Source: Bauldia sp963759235 (GTDB lineage Bacteria > Pseudomonadota > Alphaproteobacteria > Rhizobiales > Kaistiaceae). Taken from it: a stretch of DNA of 64,000 nt. Position numbers and translations under genes: made by a program. Below, in pieces: positions 50,089-61,132 of this stretch. Location: positions 186,001-250,000 of the forward strand of contig CAVWYO010000009.1 in the NCBI GenBank assembly GCA_963759235.1. Direction: 5' to 3'. The notes below the pieces were generated by a model. The model ran no database searches. It had not been told where the DNA came from and saw nothing but the letters and a program-made list of their open reading frames with translations. Numbering within the stretch: the first letter of the stretch is position 1; every line of letters begins with the position of its first letter.

Positions 50089-50802
50089 ATGCCGATTGAC
50101 GGGGTGACCGAGGCGGTCCTGGCATCGCCGGCGGGCGACATATCGCTGGTCTCGCTGTTCCTCGAGGCGCACATCGTCGTCAAGGCGGTGATCATCGGCC
50201 TTCTGCTCGCCTCAATCTGGAGTTGGGCTATCATCATCGACAAGACGCTGCTCTACTCCAACACCCGCCGGCAGATGGACCGGTTCGAAAAGGTCTTCTG
50301 GTCGGGCCAGTCGCTGGAGGATCTGTATCGGTCGTTGACGGGGAGAACGCCGACCGGCATGGCCTCCGTCTTCGTCGCCGCCATGCGGGAATGGAAGCGG
50401 AGCTTCGAGGCCGGCGCCCGATCGCCGTTCGGCCTGCAGACGCGGATCGAGAAGGTGCTCGACGTCACCATCGTCCGCGAGACCGTCCGGCTGGAACGCC
50501 GGCTCCTGTTTCTGGCGACGGTCGGGTCGGCCGGCCCGTTTATCGGCCTGTTCGGGACGGTGTGGGGTATCATGACGAGCTTTCAGGCGATCGCGGCTTC
50601 GAAGAACACCTCGCTTGCCGTCGTCGCGCCCGGCATCGCCGAGGCGCTGCTGGCGACCGCCCTTGGCCTCCTCGCCGCCATCCCGGCGGTGATCGCCTAC
50701 AACAAACTGTCAAGCGAGGCAGGCAGAATCGGTCAGCGCCTGGAAGGCTTTGCCGACGAATTCTCTGCTATCCTGTCGCGTCAGGTCGACGAGAGGGTTT
50801 GA
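50089..50802 (+). CDS. tolQ: Tol-Pal proton channel subunit TolQ
   Basis: 237 residues from the ATG at 50089; a TTG two codons earlier is possible. Three helices: residues about 17-40, and the pair LLFLATVGSAGPFIGLFGTVWGIMTSFQAI and VAPGIAEALLATALGLLAAIPAVIAYN. With TolR it forms the proton-driven motor that energises TolA during division. Its stop is 3 nt from tolR. Confidence 0.96.
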   Translation: MPIDGVTEAVLASPAGDISLVSLFLEAHIVVKAVIIGLLLASIWSWAIIIDKTLLYSNTRRQMDRFEKVFWSGQSLEDLYRSLTGRTPTGMASVFVAAMREWKRSFEAGARSPFGLQTRIEKVLDVTIVRETVRLERRLLFLATVGSAGPFIGLFGTVWGIMTSFQAIAASKNTSLAVVAPGIAEALLATALGLLAAIPAVIAYNKLSSEAGRIGQRLEGFADEFSAILSRQVDERV

Positions 50803-50805
50803 ACG

Positions 50806-51252
50806 ATGGCGCTGCCTATCGGACCCGGCGGCGACTTCCGCTATCGGCACCGGAGACGGTCCGTCCGGCTGATGAGCGAGATCAACGTCACGCCGTTCGT
50901 CGACGTGATGCTCGTCCTGCTCATCGTCTTCATGGTGACGGCGCCGCTCCTCTCCGCCGGCGTTCCGGTCGACCTGCCGGAGGCGGCGGCCAAGCCGTTG
51001 GCGCTCGAGAAGGAGCCGATCACCGTCACCATCGATCCCGACGGCAAGATATTCGTGCAGGATCAGGAGGTCACCATTGCCGAGCTGGTGCCGAAGCTGA
51101 CCGCGATCGCGCCGAACGGGCTCGACGAACGCATCTATGTGCGTGGCGACCGGACGGCGAGCTACGGGACGATCATGACGGTGATGGGCACCATCAACGG
51201 TGCCGGCTTCAAGCGAATCGGGCTGGTCGCGCTGAAGGAACCGGATAGCTGA
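50806..51252 (+). CDS. tolR: Tol-Pal proton channel subunit TolR
   Basis: 148 residues. MSEINVTPFVDVMLVLLIVFMVTAPLLSAGVPVDLPEA holds the single helix with the proton-carrying Asp (FVDVML). The periplasmic part follows. Tight spacing with tolQ and tolA shows one operon. Confidence 0.95.
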   Translation: MALPIGPGGDFRYRHRRRSVRLMSEINVTPFVDVMLVLLIVFMVTAPLLSAGVPVDLPEAAAKPLALEKEPITVTIDPDGKIFVQDQEVTIAELVPKLTAIAPNGLDERIYVRGDRTASYGTIMTVMGTINGAGFKRIGLVALKEPDS

Positions 51253-51259
51253 TTGGGTG

Positions 51260-52201
51260 ATGCGTACCGGCCTCACGGTATCGGTTGTCGGCCACCTCGT
51301 CCTGATCGGCTGGGGTGTCATCTCCTTGCGCTCGTTCGCGCCGCTCGACGCGAACGACATCGAGGCGGTACCGGTCGACTTCATCGTCACCGACGCGGTG
51401 AGCAGCATCCCGCTCGGCGTGCGCACGGCAGCGGCCGCCGAGCAGCCTTCTCCGAACGATCCCGCCAAGGTCGCGGCCGACAAATCGGTGCCGGCGCCCG
51501 AGCCTCCGGCGCCCGATCCGAAGCCTCCCACGCCGCCCCCACCGCCGCCGGCGAACGAGCCGGCGCCAACCCCGCCGGCGCAACCAGCGGCCGACCCTGA
51601 GCCTACCCCACCGCCGCCGCAGCCGGACCTCGCCAGCGAGCCTCAGCCGGCGCCGAAGCCGGTCCCCGAGGCCGAGCCGCCTCCGCCGGAGGAGGCTCTG
51701 CCGCCGCCGACACAGGAAGCCGCGGTCGAGCCGCCGTTGCCACATGTCCGCCCATCTCGACCTGCGCCACCGGCCGAGAGCAAGGATTTTTCCGACGAGA
51801 TCACCGCACTTCTCGACAAGAGCAAATCCGCGTCGGCGCCGGCGCAATCGGAACAGCCCGCATCGATCGGCGCCGTCACCGGCTCACCGTTCTCCGAGCT
51901 TCGGCAAAACGACATCGATGCGCTGAGGGCGCGGCTTGCTTCCTGCTGGGATATTCCGCCGACGCGGGCCGACCCGGCCGAGTTGCGGGTGAAGGTCAAG
52001 ATGTTCCTTGGCCGGGACGGCACGCTCGCCCGTGCGCCCGAGGTGGTCGAATACCATCCGACCCAGATCGGTCAGGTGGCGGCGGAGAGCGCCATCCGCG
52101 CCGTCCAGCGATGCGCGCCGTTCAATCTCCCGCCCGAGAAATATGATAGCTGGAAAGAGATCATCGTGACCTTCGATCCGAGGGAGATGTTCGGTGGCTG
52201 A
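51260..52201 (+). CDS. tolA: TolA envelope-spanning protein
   Basis: 313 residues. An N-terminal anchor (TGLTVSVVGHLVLIGWGVISL), a long P/A/E-rich segment (about 60-185; unlike the Ala/Lys-rich helix of E. coli TolA) and a C-terminal domain with LRARLASCWDIPPTRADPAELRVKVKMFLGRDGTL that resembles TolA/TonB-type domain III. It links the TolQR motor to TolB-Pal at the outer membrane. An in-frame GTG precedes the ATG by one codon. Confidence 0.88.
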   Translation: MRTGLTVSVVGHLVLIGWGVISLRSFAPLDANDIEAVPVDFIVTDAVSSIPLGVRTAAAAEQPSPNDPAKVAADKSVPAPEPPAPDPKPPTPPPPPPANEPAPTPPAQPAADPEPTPPPPQPDLASEPQPAPKPVPEAEPPPPEEALPPPTQEAAVEPPLPHVRPSRPAPPAESKDFSDEITALLDKSKSASAPAQSEQPASIGAVTGSPFSELRQNDIDALRARLASCWDIPPTRADPAELRVKVKMFLGRDGTLARAPEVVEYHPTQIGQVAAESAIRAVQRCAPFNLPPEKYDSWKEIIVTFDPREMFGG

Positions 52202-53555
52202 GCCGATGGGGACGCCGACGGAAGCACGCCGCGCGGTACCGCGCCGCCGGGTGCTCGCCGTCCTCCTCGCCGCGTCCGTCGCAGCCGTCACCTTTGTCGT
52301 GGGCGCCCATGCCCAGCTCGAGCTCAACGTCACGCGCGGCAACATCCAGCCCGTCCCGATTGCCATCCCGGCCTTCATCGCCACCGGCTCCGACGCGCAG
52401 CTCGGCGCCGATATCGCCGGCGTCATCGCCGCCGACCTTCAGCGCTCGGGCCTGTTCGTGCCGCTCGACCCGGCCACGTTCGCCGAGCGCGTCACCGATG
52501 CCAGCGCCGTGCCGGGCTTCGCCAACTGGCGGGTGATCAACGCCCAGGCTCTGGTGGTCGGCGGTGTCGAGCAATTGTCCGACGGACGGCTGCGCACGGA
52601 ATTCCGGCTATGGGACATCTTCGGCGCCGACCAGATCGCCGGCCAGCAGTTCTTCACCAGCCCGCAGAACTGGCGTCGGGTGGCCCACATCATCGCCGAC
52701 GCCATCTACGAGCGGCTGACCGGCGAGCACGGCTATTTCGACACCCGCGTCGTCTTCGTCGACGAGACCGGACCGAAGGACAACCGCACCAAGCGGCTCG
52801 CCATCATGGATCAGGACGGCGCCAACGTCCGCTACCTCACCAACGGCAGCGAGCTCGTGCTGACGCCGCGCTTCAGCCCGTCGACCCAGGAAGTGACCTA
52901 CATGGCCTATGAAGGCGAGCAGCCCCGGGTCTATCTCCTCAACATCGAGACCGGGCAGCGGGAGCTGGTCGGCAATTTCCCGGGAATGACCTTCGCGCCG
53001 CGCTTCTCGCCGGACGGGCAAGAGGTGATCATGAGCCTCCAGCAGGAGGGCAACGCCAACATCTATGCGATGGACCTGCGCTCGCGGCGCACGACACGGC
53101 TGACCGACGACGCGGCGATCGACACCAGCCCGTCCTACGCGCCGGACGGGTCGCAGATCGTCTTCGAATCGGACCGCGGCGGCTCGCAGCAGCTCTATGT
53201 GATGAACGCCGACGGGTCCGATCCGAAGCGCATCAGCTTCGGGGAGGGGACCTATTCGACGCCGGTGTGGTCGCCGCGCGGCGACTACATCGCCTTCACC
53301 CGCCGGCACGCCGGCCAGTTTGCCATCGGCATCCTCAAGCCGGACGGTTCGGGCGAGCGCATCCTGACCGAGGGCTTCCACAACGAGGGGCCGACCTGGT
53401 CGCCGAACGGGCGGGTGATCATGTTTTTCCGCGACACGCCGGGCGGCAATGGCGGCCCGCAGCTGTGGACGATCGACATCACCGGCTACAACGAATTCCG
53501 CGTGCCGACGCCGGACTTCGCCTCCGACCCGGCCTGGTCGCCCTTGATCCACTGA
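52194..53555 (+). CDS. tolB: Tol-Pal periplasmic beta-propeller TolB
   Basis: 453 residues, GTG start overlapping tolA; an ATG at 52206 is an alternative. RRRVLAVLLAASVAAVTFVVGAHAQ is the signal peptide. Domain 1 (LNVTRGNIQPVPIAIPAF) and the propeller repeats FSPDGQEVIMSLQQEGNANIYAMDLRSRRTTRLT, YAPDGSQIVFESDRGGSQQLYVMNADGS, WSPRGDYIAFTRR, WSPNGRVIMFFRD are clear. It binds Pal and TolA in the periplasm. Confidence 0.95.
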   Translation: MAEPMGTPTEARRAVPRRRVLAVLLAASVAAVTFVVGAHAQLELNVTRGNIQPVPIAIPAFIATGSDAQLGADIAGVIAADLQRSGLFVPLDPATFAERVTDASAVPGFANWRVINAQALVVGGVEQLSDGRLRTEFRLWDIFGADQIAGQQFFTSPQNWRRVAHIIADAIYERLTGEHGYFDTRVVFVDETGPKDNRTKRLAIMDQDGANVRYLTNGSELVLTPRFSPSTQEVTYMAYEGEQPRVYLLNIETGQRELVGNFPGMTFAPRFSPDGQEVIMSLQQEGNANIYAMDLRSRRTTRLTDDAAIDTSPSYAPDGSQIVFESDRGGSQQLYVMNADGSDPKRISFGEGTYSTPVWSPRGDYIAFTRRHAGQFAIGILKPDGSGERILTEGFHNEGPTWSPNGRVIMFFRDTPGGNGGPQLWTIDITGYNEFRVPTPDFASDPAWSPLIH

Positions 53556-53652
53556 GCGCCAACGTCTACCTTGCGCCGCGCGGGTCAAGGGGCGCCGGTC
53601 ACGACGGGCGAAAGCCGTCGCGACGGTCACGGGGACGGCGACGCGATCTCGG

Positions 53653-53669
53653 GTAATTCATTCTTAACC
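53653..53669 (+). promoter_or_regulatory. CtrA-like site and repeated half site before pal
   Basis: GTAA (53653-53656), seven bases, TTAACC (53664-53669): one mismatch from the CtrA consensus. CTTAACCACG is repeated exactly 24 nt on (53687-53696), giving a second TTAACC half site. The pal start is at 53739. In Caulobacter pal expression is CtrA-dependent; here it is a sequence inference. Confidence 0.45.
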
Positions 53670-53738
53670 ACGTCGCTGAACGCGCGCTTAACCACGCGCT
53701 GGTTACATGACCGGTATGGTGGACGAGGAGTTAAGTGA

Positions 53739-54242
53739 ATGCTGCAGATTCTTGCCGTCTCGCGCGCTGGCCGTCTCGCCTTGGTCGTCGGGGTGGCACT
53801 GGCCCTCGCCGCCTGCGCATCGAAGAACAGCCTGACCGGCTCCGATCTCAGCATCACCGGCGCGGCGGCGGCGCCCGGCAGCACCCAGGAGTTCGTCGTC
53901 AGCGTCGGCGACCGGGTCTTCTTCGACACCGACTCCGCCGAGTTCTCCCCGCAGGCGATCGCCACGCTGAACCGCCAGGTCCAGTGGCTCAGGCAATATC
54001 CGCGCTACACCTTCGTCATCGAGGGGCACGCCGACGAGCGCGGTACGCGAGAGTATAACATCGCGCTCGGTGCCCGCCGCGCCTCGGCGGTTCACGACTA
54101 CTTTGCGGCGCGGGGCATCGCCGCCAGCCGCATGCGCGTCATCTCCTACGGCAAGGAACGGCCGGTGGCGGTCTGCAACGACATTTCCTGCTGGTCGCAG
54201 AACCGGCGCGCGGTCATCGTTCTCAACGGCGCCGGCGTCTGA
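53739..54242 (+). CDS. pal: peptidoglycan-associated lipoprotein Pal
   Basis: 167 residues. LALVVGVALALAACAS gives the lipobox (LAAC, Cys near 27). The C-terminal OmpA domain has DRVFFDTDSAEFSPQAIATLNRQ, YTFVIEGHADERGTREYNIALGARRASAVHDYF and RAVIVL. It is an outer-membrane lipoprotein that binds peptidoglycan and TolB. GAGGAG is upstream of its ATG. Confidence 0.96.
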   Translation: MLQILAVSRAGRLALVVGVALALAACASKNSLTGSDLSITGAAAAPGSTQEFVVSVGDRVFFDTDSAEFSPQAIATLNRQVQWLRQYPRYTFVIEGHADERGTREYNIALGARRASAVHDYFAARGIAASRMRVISYGKERPVAVCNDISCWSQNRRAVIVLNGAGV

Positions 54243-54380
54243 TCGCGGGTTCGGGGCGGCGGCTCCGGCCGCCGATTCCGGAGAAACGCCCAAATTTGGC
54301 CGAACTCGCGGGTCCTATGCTACGGACGGATCACGATGGTTCGCGTCGGCCCTCGTCGCGGTCGGCGCGCAGGGGATGCA

Positions 54381-55268
54381 ATGGCCGTGAAGATCAAAGC
54401 CGCGCCAATTCTTCTCGCCGCGGCGATTTCCGTGGCGGCCGGCGCGTTGCTGCCGACTGCCGTCGATGCCGCCTGGTGGCCGTGGTCGAAGCGCCAGGAC
54501 CGCACTGAACAGCCGGCACCCGCAGCAGCCGGCGACGCCACGGTCGCGCCAGGCGACGTGACCGAACGCCTCGACCGCGCCGAAGCGAAAATCCGCGAAT
54601 TGACCGGCCAAATCGAGGAACTCGACTTCCGCGTCCGCCAGCTCCAGCAGGAGCTCGGACTTCAGAACGGCAACCTCCAGACCAACGCCGCCGTGGCGGT
54701 GGTCCCCGATCAGGCCGGCGGCGCCGCGACGGGCGCCCCGCCGCAGGACCTCGGCAACCTGGTCGTCGATCCGCCCCCCAATCAGCCGATCGACCTGACG
54801 GCATCGGCCGGTGGAGCCGCGGCCCCCAAGGGGAACGGCAAGGGCAAGAACAAAAACAAAGCCGGCGCCCAGACCGCTTCGCTCGGCGACGCCGGGACCG
54901 ACTACGAGCACGCCTATGCCAGCATCCTGTCCGGCGACTACGAGCTTGCCGAGGCCTCGTTCCGCAACTTCCTGACCACCTATCCCAACGACCAGCGGGC
55001 GCCGGACGCGCAGTATTGGCTCGGTGAAAGCCTGTTCGCCCGCGGGCAATACAGCCAGGCGGCCGACGAGTTCCTGGCCGGCTACAAGGCCTATCCGAAG
55101 AGTGGGAAAGCGGCCGATACGCTCCTCAAGCTTGGCCTGTCGCTCGCCGGACTCGGCGAGCGCGACGCCGCCTGCTCGACCTATGCGGAGGTGCTGAAGA
55201 AGTATCCCGACTCGTCGAACGCGCTCCGTCAGAGGGTCGCCGCCGAACAGGCCGTTGCGAACTGCTGA
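54381..55268 (+). CDS. cpoB: CpoB (YbgF) periplasmic coordinator
   Basis: 295 residues from the ATG at 54381 (AGGGG upstream); an ATG at 54336 is also open. MAVKIKAAPILLAAAISVAAGALLPTAVDAAWWPW is the signal peptide. A coiled coil (RLDRAEAKIRELTGQIEELDFRVRQLQQELGLQNG) drives trimers; after a variable linker with GNGKGKNKNK come TPR units (AYASILSGDYELAEASFRNFLTTYPNDQRAPDAQYWLGESLFARGQYSQAADEFLAGYKAYPKSGKAADTLLKLGLSLAGLG). It links Tol-Pal to peptidoglycan synthesis. Confidence 0.92.
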   Translation: MAVKIKAAPILLAAAISVAAGALLPTAVDAAWWPWSKRQDRTEQPAPAAAGDATVAPGDVTERLDRAEAKIRELTGQIEELDFRVRQLQQELGLQNGNLQTNAAVAVVPDQAGGAATGAPPQDLGNLVVDPPPNQPIDLTASAGGAAAPKGNGKGKNKNKAGAQTASLGDAGTDYEHAYASILSGDYELAEASFRNFLTTYPNDQRAPDAQYWLGESLFARGQYSQAADEFLAGYKAYPKSGKAADTLLKLGLSLAGLGERDAACSTYAEVLKKYPDSSNALRQRVAAEQAVANC

Positions 55269-56580
55269 CCCGGCCGAACCGCTCTCCGACGGCGAGATCG
55301 AGGCGCTTCTTGCGCCGGTCGCCGGAGCCGGAACGATTGCCCTCGCCGTCTCCGGCGGCGCCGATTCCCTCGCGCTCCTCGATGCGGTCGATCGGTGGCG
55401 GCGCGGTCATCGGCGCCCGCATACGGTCGTCCTGACCGTCGACCACGGTTTGCGGACCGGCTCCGCGGCGGAGGCGACCATGGTGGTTGCCACTGCCGAA
55501 AGGCGCGGCATGGCGGCGCGCCTCCTCACCGCGACTGGCCTTCGGCCGCGGAGTGACATCGAGGCCGTTGCCCGCGACGCCCGGTACCGGCTCCTCCTCG
55601 GTGCCGCCCGGGAAATCGGTGCGTCGCATCTTCTCCTCGCCCATCACCGCGACGATCAGGCCGAGACGTTTTTGATGCGTCTCCAGCGCGGCTCGGGCGT
55701 GTTCGGTCTCGCCGCGATGCGACCGGTCGTCGACAGCGACGGCCTCGTCGTCTTCCGGCCGTTCCTCGACATTCCGCGGTCGCGGCTGGTTGCCACCACC
55801 GCTGCCGCCGCACTGATCCCGGTCGACGATCCGATGAACAGCGATCCGCGTTTCCTGCGCGCCCGGGTGCGGCGGATGATGCCGGAATTGGCGGCGGCCG
55901 GGTTCGCTGCGGCCGAACTCGCCGCAACCGCCAGGCGCTTCGCGGCGGCGGCCGATGCGATCGACGCCTTCACCGACCGCTTCATCAAGGCCGCTGTCAC
56001 GGTTGACCACCTTGCCGTCACCCGCATGTCGCGCGGTGCGTTCGTCGGCGAACCCGAGGAGGTGCGGCTCAGATTACTCGCCCGTTTGCTGATGGCGATG
56101 GGCGGCGAACCCTATCCGCCGCGCTTCGAGCGGCTAGCGTCGCTCCATCAGGCGCTTCTCGGCTTTGCCGGCGGCCGCTTCAAGCGGACGCTGGCTGGCG
56201 CCGTCGTCGAGATCAGGGGCGGCTCGCTCCTCGTTTATCGCGAGGCGGGACGCGGCGGGCTGCCGGAGGTTCCGCTTGGCCCACGATTCGCCGGTGTGTG
56301 GGACCATCGCTTCCGGATCGATGTCGGCGGAAACGCGCCGGCGAATCTCGTCCTCGGTCCGCTCGGCGAGGCGGGACGCCGGGCGATCGGCGCCCGATTC
56401 GACCAGATTCCGGCGGCGGCGCTGTCGGTTCAGCCGGCGGTGTGGCGAAAGGACCGCCTGATCGCCGCCCCGACCCTCGATACGACGGCGACGGGCCGGG
56501 TCGCATTCACTTTGACCGCCCACCAGGTCGTCGGTGACCGACTGGCGGTCCCGCCGCGGTTCCCGAGCTACCGGGATTGA
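55255..56580 (+). CDS. tilS: tRNA(Ile)-lysidine synthase
   Basis: 441 residues, TTG start at 55255 overlapping cpoB by 14 nt; the first ATG would be far inside the enzyme. GTIALAVSGGADSLALLDAVDRWRRGHRRPHTVVLTVDHGLR is the PP-loop (SGGADS), and LLLAHHRDDQAETFLMRLQRGSGVFGLAAM is the second signature. It makes lysidine at C34 of the AUA-reading tRNA(Ile), an essential step. Before ftsH in this order. Confidence 0.93.
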   Translation: MRTADPAEPLSDGEIEALLAPVAGAGTIALAVSGGADSLALLDAVDRWRRGHRRPHTVVLTVDHGLRTGSAAEATMVVATAERRGMAARLLTATGLRPRSDIEAVARDARYRLLLGAAREIGASHLLLAHHRDDQAETFLMRLQRGSGVFGLAAMRPVVDSDGLVVFRPFLDIPRSRLVATTAAAALIPVDDPMNSDPRFLRARVRRMMPELAAAGFAAAELAATARRFAAAADAIDAFTDRFIKAAVTVDHLAVTRMSRGAFVGEPEEVRLRLLARLLMAMGGEPYPPRFERLASLHQALLGFAGGRFKRTLAGAVVEIRGGSLLVYREAGRGGLPEVPLGPRFAGVWDHRFRIDVGGNAPANLVLGPLGEAGRRAIGARFDQIPAAALSVQPAVWRKDRLIAAPTLDTTATGRVAFTLTAHQVVGDRLAVPPRFPSYRD

Positions 56581-56717
56581 TGACCACGGCCCGTTCACTC
56601 TGCCGTAATTTCAGCATGATAGGAAAGCAGACTCTTGTTGGATTTCAAGCGGCCGGCACCTATCTTAACGCTTGAGAAACCGGGCTGGAGCGGATCGCGG
56701 GCCGCCAAGGGACCAGA

Positions 56718-58646
<1,929 letters not shown>

Positions 58647-58970
58647 AGGCCGGCCCGCCGCGGCAGCGGTCCGTTAGCGTTTTGCCTGCGCGAATTGAGC
58701 ATCGGTGTGGCTCTGTTGCCGCGCCTCGATGCCCGCTGGGCGCCGGCGTTCCTCTGACACACTGATCTAAAACTCCTGTCGATCCGGCTCGGCGACACCT
58801 GTCGCTAGCGCGCGTTCGACTTCGGCCGCGCACGCGCTTCGCGGACGAGGATGGTTAACGAACGTGGTTAACATCATCTTTACCATTAAGCTGAACAATT
58901 CCTTTCCAACGTCAGCCGCTGTCGGCGGACGCGCATTGCCGGCGGTGCGCGCAAGGGAAAGGGACTGGGC
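58647..58970. other. spacer between ftsH and the outer-membrane protein gene
   Basis: No reading frame with a ribosome site was found. The notable sequence is the pair of GGTTAAC elements (58853-58859 and 58866-58872), thirteen nt apart, 100 nt before the beta-barrel gene. They resemble CtrA half sites, but their spacing does not fit the full consensus. Confidence 0.4.
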
Positions 58971-59741
58971 ATGGGGAGACTGGGGAAGATCGCGCTTTTC
59001 GGCGCTATCGCGTTGGCTGCGCCAGCCGGACCTCTGGTTGCGGCCGACATGTCGCAACTCTACTACGAGACGCCGACCCCCTATGAAGTGGGAAGCAACT
59101 GGTACCTCCGCGGCGACCTCGGCTACAAATGGTACGCGGCGCCGAACGCGTCCTACCCTGTTCCCGGCTACGGTGACATGAAGGACGAAAGCCTCTCCAA
59201 TACCGGGGCGGTAGGTCTCGGTTTCGGCTACCGCTTCAACAAATATTTCCGGTCGGATTTCACGCTCGACTACGAATGGCCGAGCCACTTCAAGGGCATG
59301 CTGCACTGCCCCGAGCCCTGCACCGGCCAGCCTGGCCCGGAATACTCGAAGCAGTACGCCGACATCAGCGCGTGGAGCGGGCTGCTGAACGTCTACTTCG
59401 ATCTCGACCTCAGTGGTCAGGGCCTGAGCGGCTTCATCCCCTATCTGGGCGGGGGCGTCGGCGTCTCCACCCTCACCACCACCAAGGTCCACTACGCCAA
59501 TCCCAACGGCACGACCGGAACGTGGAAGGGTGAAAAAACCACGAATCTGGCATGGGCGCTGACGGCCGGCGTCGCTATCCCGATGAGCAAGAATTGGCTG
59601 GTCGACCTCAACTACCGCTATGTCAACCTTGGCAACGCGCAGTCCGGCAAGACGCAGGCGTCGCTCGGCGACAAGCACATCAAATACGACGACATCACCG
59701 CCTCGGAGGCTCGTGTCGGCTTCCGCTACCTGCTGAATTGA
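58971..59741 (+). CDS. outer-membrane beta-barrel protein (Omp25/31-like)
   Basis: 256 residues. MGRLGKIALFGAIALAAPAGPLVAAD is a signal peptide. Then alternating strands: WYLRGDLGYKWYAAPN, TGAVGLGFGYRFNKYFRSDFTLDYEW, ISAWSGLLNVYFDLD, FIPYLGGGVGVSTLTT, TNLAWALTAGVAIPMSKNWLVDLNYRYVNLGNA, ASEARVGFRYLLN with a C-terminal aromatic/LN end. It is an eight-stranded barrel of the OmpA-like/Omp31 type found in this order. One pair of cysteines (HCPEPC) in a surface loop is unusual. Confidence 0.85.
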   Translation: MGRLGKIALFGAIALAAPAGPLVAADMSQLYYETPTPYEVGSNWYLRGDLGYKWYAAPNASYPVPGYGDMKDESLSNTGAVGLGFGYRFNKYFRSDFTLDYEWPSHFKGMLHCPEPCTGQPGPEYSKQYADISAWSGLLNVYFDLDLSGQGLSGFIPYLGGGVGVSTLTTTKVHYANPNGTTGTWKGEKTTNLAWALTAGVAIPMSKNWLVDLNYRYVNLGNAQSGKTQASLGDKHIKYDDITASEARVGFRYLLN

Positions 59742-59856
59742 GGGCAGTCGTTTCTCCTCCGGCTGCTCGGGGGCGCATCGCGAACGCGGCGGGGGAAACT
59801 CCGTCGCGTTTCGCCTTGGCGGTAGCCAGTGCGTTGCCTGATTGACTCGTCAGTTA

Positions 59857-59925
59857 CCGCGTCGTAAACGCGGCGGCGGGACACCCCTCCCCACCGAGGG
59901 GCGCCTATCTGAGAGGGTAGACCGA
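59857..59925 (+). ncRNA. serC RNA motif-like leader
   Basis: Two hairpins precede serC: CCGCG (59857-59861) / CGCGG (59869-59873), and CCCCTC (59884-59889) / GAGGGG (59896-59901) followed by CGCCTATCTGAGAGGGTAG with the Shine-Dalgarno. Order, position directly before serC and the CCCCUC-GAGGGGCGC element fit the serC RNA motif known from alphaproteobacteria. The match is from memory and not scored. Confidence 0.6.
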
Positions 59926-61115
59926 TGACCAATCCTTCCCTGGCCGGCCCGGCTCAACCGACGCGCAGGCCAAACAATTCCAATTTCGCTTCCGGACCCT
60001 GCGCCAAACGACCCGGCTGGTCGCTCGACAAGCTGCGCGACGCCGCCCTCGGCCGCTCGCACCGCTCCAAACTCGGCAAGGCGAAGCTGAAGCTCGCCAT
60101 CGAGCTGACCCGCGAGGTGCTGGAGGTTCCCGCCGACTACCTGATCGGCATCGTGCCGGCGTCGGATACCGGCGCGGTCGAGATGGCGCTGTGGTCGCTG
60201 CTCGGCGTCAGGCCGGTGGACGTGCTCGCTTGGGAAAGCTTCGGCCTCGGCTGGGTCACCGACCTGGTCAAGCAGTTGAAGCTCGCCGACACAAGGGTGA
60301 TCAAGGCGGACTACGGCAAGCTACCGGATCTCTCCCAGGTCGATTTCAGTCACGATGTCGTGTTCACCTGGAACGGCACGACGTCCGGCGTGCGGGTGCC
60401 GAACGGCGATTGGATCGCGGCGGATCGCGAGGGGCTGACGATCTGCGATGCGACGTCGGCGGCCTTCGCCCAGTCGCTGCCCTTCGACAAGCTCGACGTG
60501 GTCACCTTCTCCTGGCAGAAGGCGCTCGGCGGCGAGGCGGCGCACGGCATGCTGATCCTCTCGCCCCGCGCCGTCGAACGGCTTGAGGCCTATACCCCGC
60601 CGTGGCCGATGCCCAAGCTTTTCCGCATGACCAAGGGCGGCAAGCTCAACGACGCGATCTTCGCCGGCTCGACCATCAACACGCCGTCGATGCTGTGCGT
60701 CGAGGATTATCTCGACTCGCTGTATTGGGCGAAGTCGGTGGGCGGGCTGAAGGCGCTGATCGAGCGGGTCGACGACAATTTCGACGTGCTGGCCGAGTGG
60801 GCCGAGCGGACCCCGTGGATCGATTTCTTCGCCGAAGCACCGGAGACCCGGTCGAGCACCTCGATCTGCCTCAAGGTGATCGACCCGGCGATCGCCTCGC
60901 TCGACGTTGCCGGGCAGGAGGCGTTCGTCAAGGCGACGGCGGGTCGGCTGGAGAAGGAGGGCGTTGCCTACGACATCGTCTTCCATCGCGATGCTCCGCC
61001 GCACTTCCGCATCTGGGCGGGGGCGACCATAGAGGCGTCCGATCTCGCCATCCTCACCGAATGGCTCGACTGGGCCTTCGCCATCGAGAGGGCATCGTTC
61101 AAGCAGGCGGCTTGA
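59925..61115 (+). CDS. serC: phosphoserine aminotransferase
   Basis: 396 residues. NSNFASGPCAKRPGWSLDKLRDAALGRSHRSKLGKAKLKLAIELTREVLEVPADYLIGIVPASDTGAVEMALWSLLG, and VTFSWQKALGGEAAHGMLILSPRAVERLE with the PLP lysine (K199). This is the proteobacterial-type SerC. It converts 3-phosphohydroxypyruvate and glutamate to phosphoserine. The leader carries two hairpins. Confidence 0.95.
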   Translation: MTNPSLAGPAQPTRRPNNSNFASGPCAKRPGWSLDKLRDAALGRSHRSKLGKAKLKLAIELTREVLEVPADYLIGIVPASDTGAVEMALWSLLGVRPVDVLAWESFGLGWVTDLVKQLKLADTRVIKADYGKLPDLSQVDFSHDVVFTWNGTTSGVRVPNGDWIAADREGLTICDATSAAFAQSLPFDKLDVVTFSWQKALGGEAAHGMLILSPRAVERLEAYTPPWPMPKLFRMTKGGKLNDAIFAGSTINTPSMLCVEDYLDSLYWAKSVGGLKALIERVDDNFDVLAEWAERTPWIDFFAEAPETRSSTSICLKVIDPAIASLDVAGQEAFVKATAGRLEKEGVAYDIVFHRDAPPHFRIWAGATIEASDLAILTEWLDWAFAIERASFKQAA

Positions 61116-61132
61116 ACGGCAATGACGCGTAA

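Noticed and set aside
58853..58872. CtrA box upstream of the outer-membrane protein gene
   Set aside because: The two TTAAC elements are nine bases apart between TTAA cores rather than seven, so the pair does not fit the consensus.
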